DNA of 15,479 bases, from assembly GCA_027623615.1 (NCBI GenBank), contig JAQBVH010000012.1, positions 1-15,479 of the forward strand, read 5' to 3'. Each line of letters begins with the position of its first letter. Within the stretch, counting starts at the first letter, position 1. Under the pieces are notes generated by a model. That model did no database searches and was not told where the DNA came from. It saw only the letters and a program-made list of their open reading frames with translations. Positions 7,749 to 13,654 of the stretch are shown piece by piece. The position numbers were made by a program, and so were the translations under genes. The DNA is from Planctomycetota bacterium (lineage in GTDB: Bacteria > Planctomycetota > UBA1135 > GCA-002686595).

Positions 7749-8338
7749 GCTTGGCGTGCGGCGTCCGAGTGGGCGCCGCAGGTCCCGCCCATGCAGCCGC
7801 CGGCGGCCTGGGTGGTCTCGGGCAGTGCGAGGCGCTCAGCCATCGCGAGGACCTTGCTACACAGCTCCTCCGGTCGCGAGCCGCACTCCGCCTCGAACAC
7901 CTCGTAGCCCGCGAGCACCTCGGTCACCTGGTCCTCGGGGATCATCCCGTCGGCCATCGGGAAGAGGATCTCGTTCTCCTTGGCGATGTGGTCGCGCAGG
8001 AGCTCCACGAAGTTCATGGCGGGGACGCGGAAGGCGGAGTCATCACCTGCCTCGAGGGCCGCGACCATCTCGCCAACGAGCGTCCGGCCTGCGTCGTGGT
8101 CATCGAGCATCACGGCCACCGGCCCGAAGTGCCGCGGCGCGCCGTTGGCATGCATGGCCGGGAAGAGCTGCTGCTCCTCCTTGAGGTGGTGGTAGGTGTC
8201 CGCATAGGTCTGCAGGAACTCGACCAGGAGGGCTGCCCCCTGCGTGTCGAGCGCGTCCGCCTGGGCCAGGTGGGCGAGGACGTCCAGGGAGCGGAGGATG
8301 ACGACGTGCTCGGCGCGGAGGATCTCGGTGGGCTTCAT
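7745..8338 (-). CDS. Hemerythrin HHE domain protein with cysteine-rich tail
   Basis: This 197-residue protein starts at ATG 8338. The open frame runs further upstream, but that stretch is Arg/Pro/Ser-rich and unlike a protein, so the shorter start is chosen. Diiron ligands of the hemerythrin/RIC pattern are visible: H11, the HHxxEE pair at 50-55, H81 (LDDHDAGR), and H117/E121 in LLRDHIAKENEILFP. The family binds O2 or NO, or handles iron for damaged iron-sulfur centres. Four cysteines follow the fold: C152, C160, and C182 and C187 in GGCMGGTCGAH. The tail may bind metal or cycle as a disulfide. There is no signal peptide, so it is probably cytoplasmic, although its operon partners are exported. 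It is the first gene of the coupled trio with the PstS-like and porin genes. Confidence 0.85.
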   Translation of the reverse strand: MKPTEILRAEHVVILRSLDVLAHLAQADALDTQGAALLVEFLQTYADTYHHLKEEQQLFPAMHANGAPRHFGPVAVMLDDHDAGRTLVGEMVAALEAGDDSAFRVPAMNFVELLRDHIAKENEILFPMADGMIPEDQVTEVLAGYEVFEAECGSRPEELCSKVLAMAERLALPETTQAAGGCMGGTCGAHSDAARQA

Positions 8339-8501
8339 ACGTCCAGGTTCGGACACGGAGCCCAGGACGTGGATACGCCTTAGGGCGCAGATCGACCGGG
8401 CTGCGGTCGAAGGAGGCCTGCTCGTGTGTCGCGACGAGCTGGGTCGGCTGCGGCGCAGGACGCCGCGACGCCACGAGCGGACCAGCCAGTGATGGGCATG
8501 A
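8339..8501. promoter_or_regulatory. Intergenic region before the hemerythrin operon
   Basis: I see no credible coding sequence here. On the minus strand TATCCACG begins at 8375, with 31 bases between the TATCCA hexamer and the hemerythrin ATG. It resembles the TATCCTCG elements between 13528 and 13654 and may be a -10 element. I see no clear -35 box. Confidence 0.35.
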
Positions 8502-8708
8502 TCAGGACGCCCGGCGTACGACATCAGGCCGAAACCCGCGGGTTCCGGGAACGTGATCGCCGGAGGCCGCGGTCTCCGTGACCTGACCGGACCAGGTACC
8601 GAACCAATCCTCGGGGAAGGTCGCCTCGGACGGGTCTTGTGAGGACTCCACCGACGAGGTCCCGCAGGCGACAAGCAGGGCGCAGAGGCTCAGCGCGCGG
8701 CGCAGCAT
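8502..8708 (-). CDS. Short lipoprotein, possibly truncated
   Basis: This 68-residue frame begins with a convincing lipoprotein signal (MLRRALSLCALLVAC; lipobox LVAC, C15). A short Ser/Glu-rich spacer and the start of a domain-like stretch (EDWFGTWSGQVTE) follow. It then loses protein-like character (GTRGFRPDVVRRAS) and stops. Lipoproteins with such a W-GTW-G start are usually longer in my recollection, so this may be a decayed or frameshifted copy. I could not find a convincing continuation in the other frames. It sits in line between the selenoprotein-like gene and the hemerythrin gene. Function is unknown. Confidence 0.45.
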   Translation of the reverse strand: MLRRALSLCALLVACGTSSVESSQDPSEATFPEDWFGTWSGQVTETAASGDHVPGTRGFRPDVVRRAS

Positions 8709-8775
8709 GACCCCAGCTACGGGTTCGCCGCCGCTCTACTGGGCAAGCCTCGTCCAGGCAGGGCTCAGCGTCCGG

Positions 8776-9732
8776 TCACTTGCCCCGAACCAGCTTCGCG
8801 ACGCGTTCCTCGATCTCCGCCAGCGGCGCGCGGCCGCGGAAGGCCAGGCGTCCCTGCTTGTCGAAGAGAACCCAGACGCCGTGCAGTTCGCCGGCCACGA
8901 TCTCGCCGTCGGAGGAGTTCCAGCCGGGCGCTGCCATCGCGCCCGCGCGATCGACGAGCGGATGGGTCGCCACCCGGTGGAAGCTCAGGTTGGAGCGCTC
9001 TTCGAGCTTCTCACGCGCGACGATCGTCTCGACCTTCTCGTAGACCGCGTCGAAGAACTCGAAGGGGTTGGCCAGGACCACGTGGATCTTCTTGCCGTAT
9101 TGCTCCGCCAGACCGGCGGGGCCGCGCCAGCGGCGCACTCAGCCGCTTCACAAGGAGAAGCTGCGCCAGACGACCACCCGGCCCTCGAGCGCGTCCTCCT
9201 CGAGCGCGGGTCCCATGAGCCGCTCGCCGAGCTCGAGCTTGCCGAGCCCGCGCTCCTGCTCCCAGGCCTCACGGACTGAGGCGAGGACCTGCTTGCCCAC
9301 CGCGCGCTTGGCCGCGCGGTCGTCGACGCCGAGCTCCAGGGCGAAGCGCAGCGCGGGCGCGGGGTCCGCGGCGTCCTCGGCGAGGGCGAGCGCGCGTTCC
9401 GCGTGCTCCTCGCGTAGCTCCGCCAGCCCCGCAGCGTGCTCGACCAGGGCGCGGTCGTAGTCCTTCGACGCGAGGAAGGCGCGATACGCCTCCTCGGACT
9501 CCGCGTCCGCGTGCACCGCCGAGCGGCCAGCGCGGACCTGGGCGAGGAGCGGCTTGACGTCCAGGTCCTCGTCCCACTCGCGCGCCTCCAGCGCGCAGCG
9601 CTCGGCGTCGAGGTACAGGCGCGTCGGGAGGGCGCCTTCGGCGCGCTCGATCAGGGCAGTCGCGTGCGCGTCACGCAGCGCGTCGACGTCCCCCGTGAGG
9701 GGCAAGCACACCAGCAGGGGGAGCAGCATCAC
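8776..9732 (-). CDS. Thioredoxin-like selenoprotein with UxxU motif (two in-frame TGA codons)
   Basis: A single frame runs from GTG 9732 (or ATG 9729) to TGA 8776-8778, interrupted by TGA at codons 195 and 198. Read through as selenocysteine, it gives 318 residues: a hydrophobic leader (MMLLPLLVCLPLTG), a helical, acidic domain to about 180, then a thioredoxin/TlpA-like domain. The strand GRVVVWRSFSL leads into U195-S-G-U198, then helix VRRWRGPAGLAEQYG and strand KKIHVVLANP; GVWVLFDKQGRLAFRG near the end is the typical late strand pair. The usual cis-Pro position reads W. So the double TGA falls exactly where CxxC is expected. A SECIS-like hairpin lies just downstream. It is probably an exported oxidoreductase; partner unknown. 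A GAGG lies 9 bp before the GTG, which overlaps the upstream gene's stop. The alternatives are a pseudogene with two stops or two separate short genes. Confidence 0.75.
9102..9122 (-). promoter_or_regulatory. Bacterial SECIS-like hairpin
   Basis: On the minus strand CCGCC pairs with GGCGG around a GGUCU loop, extended by a GC/GC pair past one C-A mismatch. The first loop G is 25 bases after the second UGA and 34 after the first, within the spacing known for bacterial SECIS elements. The loop equals the GGUC(U) loop of E. coli fdhF, where loop G and U contact SelB. I see no obvious bulged U. Confidence 0.65.
9139..9150 (-). other. Recoding site TGA-AGC-GGC-TGA (UxxU)
   Basis: There are two in-frame TGA codons (9150-9148 and 9141-9139) two codons apart, in the CxxC position of a thioredoxin-like domain. 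The frame before and after is identical (9732 and 9138 differ by 594 bases, a multiple of three). Confidence 0.7.
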
Positions 9733-11219
9733 TGAATATCCTCGACGCGGCGCGCCTTGAAGTAGTCGCGCACCATCTGACGCATCCAGGGCGTCATGTC
9801 CATGCGCCCGAGTCGACCGAGCGGGTCGTTGCGCGTGCCGCGCGAGGCCGCCTCGGTCGCGACCGGCTCCTCCTCGCGCGGCTCGATGCGCTCCTGGGTG
9901 ATCTTGGTCTTGCCCGGGTTGGGCTGGCCCTTCACGCGGTCCGGGATCGGCACGCCGAGGACGAGCGAGGCCACGCCGCGCGACTTCTTCGGCGCCGAAG
10001 GACCACCGCGGCCGTTCGCGTCCGGGTTGGGCCGGTTGCCGAAGCCGATGCGCAGGTCGCGCGAGACGGGCGGGCGGCGGTCGCGCAGGGAGGGCTGGAC
10101 GCCGCCGCGCGACTCCTGCTCCTCCTCCTCGTCCTCGGTCTCCTCGTCGTCCTCGATCTCGGCGTCGTCGGGGGTCGAGACCTGGTCCTTGCTCGACCAG
10201 TCGGTCGCGGCCGGGTTCTTCGACGAGCCCTTGGACGAACCCTGGCCGGCGGTCGAGCCCGAGGTCTCCTCCTGGGGCTTGCGCTTGCCCGGCTCGGGCG
10301 GCTTCTGGGCCTTGGGCTCCTTGCGCTCGTCCTTCTGGGTCTCCTTGGCCTTGCCCTGGCTGGTCTGGCTCTGGCCCGAGGGCGCGCCCTTGGCCTGGCT
10401 GGCCTTGCTCGAGGCGGAGGCGTCCGCGCTCTTGCCCGCGCCGGTCGTGCCCATCGACTCCTTGACCTTGTCGGAGAGCTCACCCGGCTCGACGTTGGCA
10501 GCCGCGCTCGGAGCGACCGGCTCCTTGGGCGGGCGCGCGCTCTCGTTCGGCTTGGGCTCGTCGACCGTCGGCGGCTCGCTCGAGTTCGGGTCGTCCTGCT
10601 CGCGGCCAGCGACCTCACCGCCGTCCAGGTCGGCGACGAGCGTCTCGTCGTCGCGCAGCGGGTCGTCCGCGTCGGGCCGGGGCAGGGTGTCGACGAGCAG
10701 GAGCAGCGCCAGGCACAGCGCCGCCATCGTCACGCGCAGCGGCAGGCGCTCGACCCTGTCACTCACCTCCGGCACCGGCGCGGTGCGGGCGCGGCCGATG
10801 TAGTTCGTCGCGTCCTCGAGGGCCGCGGCGATGAAGGTCGGGTCGCCCTTGGGCGGCTGGCGCAGGAACTCGTCCGCGGTCAGCAAGCGGTCCTCGAGCT
10901 TGCCCGCGCGATCGAGCAGCGCGAGCGCGTCCCGGCGCCGCACCGGCATCAGCCGCGCGCGCCACCACACCAGCCCCGCCATCGCGACGCTGACCAGGAG
11001 GATGCCGGAGGCGACCGGCCAGGCAGCGGCAGGCGCGCCCGTCAACCAACCGGCGGTCAGGGCGATGGCCGCCACGAGGGACAGCAGCGCGATCATGCCG
11101 AGGGCACCGGCGATCGCCAGGGGCCGCGCACGGCGCGAGCGAGCACGACGCAGGTCGCTGGTCCCGGTGACGACCAGCTCTTCGATCTGGGCGCGAAGGG
11201 ATTCGAGGCGGGCGATCAT
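9729..11219 (-). CDS. Membrane protein with long charged disordered region (DUF4175-like N-terminus)
   Basis: This 496-residue protein starts at ATG 11219; the frame is open further upstream, but only through a tandem repeat and the end of the previous gene. It has a basic N-terminus, two membrane helices (about 34-57 and 67-86), a conserved-looking stretch (RRRDALALLDRAGKLEDRLLTADEF, about 94-118) reminiscent of DUF4175-type proteins, and a third helix (about 159-177). From about 185 to 390 it is low-complexity: Lys/Ser/Gln/Pro-rich, then an Asp/Glu run. The C-terminus (MDMTPWMRQMVRDYFKAR) is again ordered. The topology would put the long charged part outside the cytoplasm. Its stop overlaps the start of the selenoprotein-like gene. 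Function is unknown; it may scaffold the exported redox neighbours. Confidence 0.75.
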   Translation of the reverse strand: MIARLESLRAQIEELVVTGTSDLRRARSRRARPLAIAGALGMIALLSLVAAIALTAGWLTGAPAAAWPVASGILLVSVAMAGLVWWRARLMPVRRRDALALLDRAGKLEDRLLTADEFLRQPPKGDPTFIAAALEDATNYIGRARTAPVPEVSDRVERLPLRVTMAALCLALLLLVDTLPRPDADDPLRDDETLVADLDGGEVAGREQDDPNSSEPPTVDEPKPNESARPPKEPVAPSAAANVEPGELSDKVKESMGTTGAGKSADASASSKASQAKGAPSGQSQTSQGKAKETQKDERKEPKAQKPPEPGKRKPQEETSGSTAGQGSSKGSSKNPAATDWSSKDQVSTPDDAEIEDDEETEDEEEEQESRGGVQPSLRDRRPPVSRDLRIGFGNRPNPDANGRGGPSAPKKSRGVASLVLGVPIPDRVKGQPNPGKTKITQERIEPREEEPVATEAASRGTRNDPLGRLGRMDMTPWMRQMVRDYFKARRVEDIQ

Positions 11220-11249
11220 GGTCCGGGAGTCACTGGTCCGGGAGTCACT
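11220..11249. repeat. 15-bp tandem duplication at a gene junction
   Basis: GGTCCGGGAGTCACT occurs twice in direct succession (11220-11234 and 11235-11249). The first copy directly abuts the ATG of the membrane-protein gene. The second contains the stop of the upstream gene, and the first holds another in-frame TGA. Confidence 0.9.
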
Positions 11250-13527
11250 GGGCGGTCTCGGCGCCCAGGTCGATCTGGGCGGCCTGGAGGATCGCACCGC
11301 TGTCGGGGTCGCGCAAGAAGGCGATCACGACCAGCTCGGCGGCGTCGAGCTTGGTCGACAGCTTGACGGCGGTGCCCACGCCCTCGGCCTCCATCCGGTC
11401 GAGGTAGGCCTCGTTCTCGACCTGGATGTCGCCGAGGGTGCGACGGAACTCGAGCGTGGCTTCTTCCTCGTCGCCAAGATCCACCCCGGCGCCGTCGTCG
11501 CCACCGATGAGGGAAGCGCGGCCGACCATGCGGTGCACGACCACGGTGCTCTTGCCCGGGAAGAGCACGCCCTTCTCCGCGAGGACGACGTAGGCGGTCA
11601 GGCCCTCCCACTCGGGACCGAAGACGGTCAGCGCGCCGGAGACGGTGTCACCCTCGATCGTCGCGGTCAGCTCGAGGTCGTACTCGGCCTCACGGCGCAG
11701 GGCCTCCGCCACGCTGTTGCGCAGGGCGTTGTAGACCCCCTCGGCCTGACGCCAGCGCGCGGCGCCCGGCGCCCCGAACTGACCGTCGATCACGTGCGCG
11801 GTCGGGCCTACGCCCAGGTCCGCGGCGCGACGGTTGCCGATGCTGGTGCAGAGCGGGCTGAGCTGCGGCGTGTTGAGGTGCCAGCTGAGGAAGGCGACCG
11901 GCGCGCCGTCGAAGTGCGCCAGCGCGCCCTGGTTCCCGAGCGCCCCGCCGATCGCACCCGCGCGGTCGTCGCCGAGGTAGGCCGAGGTGAAGAACTCGAC
12001 CAGCGTGACGCGCCCGGCCAGGTCACCGGGCTCGGGGTTGAACCTGGTCGCCGCGCCGAAGTTGCGCACCTTGCCCGCGATCAGGCGATCGATCAGGTCG
12101 ACCGAGAAGCGCTCGCCGTCCTCGAGCTTGGGCTGCACGCGCTCGAGGGCGGCCAGGGCCTCGGGTCCGCTCTCGGGCTGGATGACGGCCTGCACATAGC
12201 GCGAGAAGGCGCGCCGGTAGCGGCCCTGGGACTCGTAGAAGCGGCCGAGGTCGAGGTTGATCGGGCCGTCCTCGGGCAGGCCGAAGGCGGCGGAGAGCAG
12301 GTGCTTCCAGGCGCGGTCGCCCTCGCCCTCGTCGATCAGCACGCTGCCGAGTCTCCCGTGGATCTGGTGCACCGCGTTCGGGTAGCGATCGTCACGGCCG
12401 TGCTCGACGCCCTGCACGCCGGCGTGGATCACGAGGGCGGTCTCGCCCTCGTCACCCATCTCGATCATCAGGTCGTGGGCGCGGGTCGCGCGCAGGTCGT
12501 CCTGCTGGGTGCTGATCACCAGACCGATCGCGCGCCGCTTGTCCTCGTCCGGCGCGAACTCGTCGAGGCGCAGGGCGAGGCACAGCTCGGCCGCCTCGCG
12601 CACGAGCCGGCTCTCGGGGTGCTCGCCGAGGAAGGCCTCGACCGCGTCGGCGTCCTCCTCGATCATCGCCCGGAAGAACACGACGTCCTCCGCGGGGAAG
12701 TCGGGGGCCCGGCGGCGCGTGATGCGCGCCCAGCGGTTGACGCGGTCGAGCTCGACGCGCAGGTGCTCGAGCAGGTTGATGCCGAGCACGCCGGCGACGC
12801 CGTCGGGGTGGACCTGGATCACCTCCTCGGGGCGCAGGGCGACGAACTCGGTGAAGTCGAGGCCGTCGACCGTCAGCGACTCGAGGTCGCCGGCGGGGCG
12901 GCCCTGGGACTCGGCGACCATGGCGTCGATGATCGAGTCGTAGCGCATGCAGCCGACCGCGAAGGCGGCGGGGCGGCCGTCGGCGTAGCGCACGGGCAAC
13001 CAGCACAGGTCGTTCTCGACGGTGATCGGGACGACGATCTCACCCTCGGCCGGCTCGGGGCGTTCTCCGGTCGCCTCGTTCTCCGCGCGCAGCTCGACCC
13101 AGCCGCCGCCGACGTCGAAGGTCACGTGCCAGCCGTCGAAGACCTCGGCGCCGATCACCCCGACCACCGCGTTCTCGCCCAGCTCGGTCGAGTGGTACTT
13201 GGTGAAGTCGTCGAGGTAGGTCTCGTCGCTCAGCTCGCGGCGGGCGACCTCGAGGTTGAAGTCGGGAAAGTGGATCCTGATCGGAGAGGTGCTGCCGTCG
13301 CTGCCCTCGATGCCCAGGGGCGCCGCAGCCTTGTTGTGCAGCTGCAGGCCGCTCTTCGTATCGAACTCGAGGAACAGATTGACCGGAATGCGCCGGGCCG
13401 GGCCGGAGATGTCGCAAAGGGCGACGAGGCGGCCCTCGATGACTCGAACCGGGATACGGCCGCCACGCTGGGCGTCGGCCGCTGTCGGGAGGACGAGGAG
13501 CAGGGCGAGAGCGAGGAGCGTGCGCAT
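11245..13527 (-). CDS. Exported protein with aspartyl-protease-like and thioredoxin-like domains, both degenerate
   Basis: This 760-residue protein has a clear signal peptide (MRTLLALALLLVLPTAADA, cleavage near 19). Residues about 25-300 look like a retropepsin-type fold: RIPVNLFLEFDTKSG (D56-T57-K58 in place of DTG), a flap-like second half, and GVLGINLLEHLRVELD. Loss of the Gly suggests no protease activity. A helical repeat-like middle follows (about 300-480). A thioredoxin-like domain (about 495-600) starts GRVTLVEFFTSAYLGDDRA: the CxxC place reads Y517-L-G-D520, so it is probably not redox-active. The C-terminus is beta-rich. I do not recognise a named family. It leads a gene run containing a UxxU thioredoxin-like protein, so it may bind or present substrates in the same exported process. 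That role is inference. Confidence 0.75.
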   Translation of the reverse strand: MRTLLALALLLVLPTAADAQRGGRIPVRVIEGRLVALCDISGPARRIPVNLFLEFDTKSGLQLHNKAAAPLGIEGSDGSTSPIRIHFPDFNLEVARRELSDETYLDDFTKYHSTELGENAVVGVIGAEVFDGWHVTFDVGGGWVELRAENEATGERPEPAEGEIVVPITVENDLCWLPVRYADGRPAAFAVGCMRYDSIIDAMVAESQGRPAGDLESLTVDGLDFTEFVALRPEEVIQVHPDGVAGVLGINLLEHLRVELDRVNRWARITRRRAPDFPAEDVVFFRAMIEEDADAVEAFLGEHPESRLVREAAELCLALRLDEFAPDEDKRRAIGLVISTQQDDLRATRAHDLMIEMGDEGETALVIHAGVQGVEHGRDDRYPNAVHQIHGRLGSVLIDEGEGDRAWKHLLSAAFGLPEDGPINLDLGRFYESQGRYRRAFSRYVQAVIQPESGPEALAALERVQPKLEDGERFSVDLIDRLIAGKVRNFGAATRFNPEPGDLAGRVTLVEFFTSAYLGDDRAGAIGGALGNQGALAHFDGAPVAFLSWHLNTPQLSPLCTSIGNRRAADLGVGPTAHVIDGQFGAPGAARWRQAEGVYNALRNSVAEALRREAEYDLELTATIEGDTVSGALTVFGPEWEGLTAYVVLAEKGVLFPGKSTVVVHRMVGRASLIGGDDGAGVDLGDEEEATLEFRRTLGDIQVENEAYLDRMEAEGVGTAVKLSTKLDAAELVVIAFLRDPDSGAILQAAQIDLGAETAQ

Positions 13528-13654
13528 CGTGGGTACGAGGATAACCGCCGCACGCCGCCCAGCCCCCCGGTAACAGAAGCGTGACCACCTCCCGGCCGCC
13601 GGTCCGCGGCATCCCGGCTATCCTCGGTCCCAGGCCCCTTTTCCACCATCTGCC
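13528..13654. promoter_or_regulatory. Divergent promoter region
   Basis: This 127-bp gap lies between divergent genes. Both strands carry nearly the same element: GGCTATCCTCGGTCCC on + (TATCCT at 13619-13624, 30 bp before the ATG) and GGTTATCCTCGTACCC on - (TATCCT at 13543-13538, 10 bp before the ATG). They may be -10 boxes. The minus gene would then have a very short leader. No good -35 boxes or Shine-Dalgarno sites are seen. Confidence 0.45.

Noticed and set aside
5647..7907. Plus-strand open frames opposite the porin and PstS-like genes
   Set aside because: Compositionally shadow-like; the minus-strand proteins have signal peptides and family motifs.
8502..8504. The TGA ending the short lipoprotein as another selenocysteine codon
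   Set aside because: The sequence after it is not protein-like, is not in a redox motif context, and I see no matching hairpin.
8339..8674. N-terminal extension of the hemerythrin protein
   Set aside because: The extra residues are Arg/Pro/Ser-rich and overlap the lipoprotein signal region; the family starts at the MKPTEILRAEH segment.
8776..9138. Separate 120-residue gene starting at GTG 9138
   Set aside because: It is in the same frame as the upstream gene, starts right after the second TGA and would begin inside a thioredoxin fold without its first strand. One read-through gene explains both parts better.
10831..13584. Long plus-strand open frame of 917 codons
   Set aside because: It is antisense to the aspartyl-protease-like and membrane-protein genes, whose signal peptide and domains are clear.
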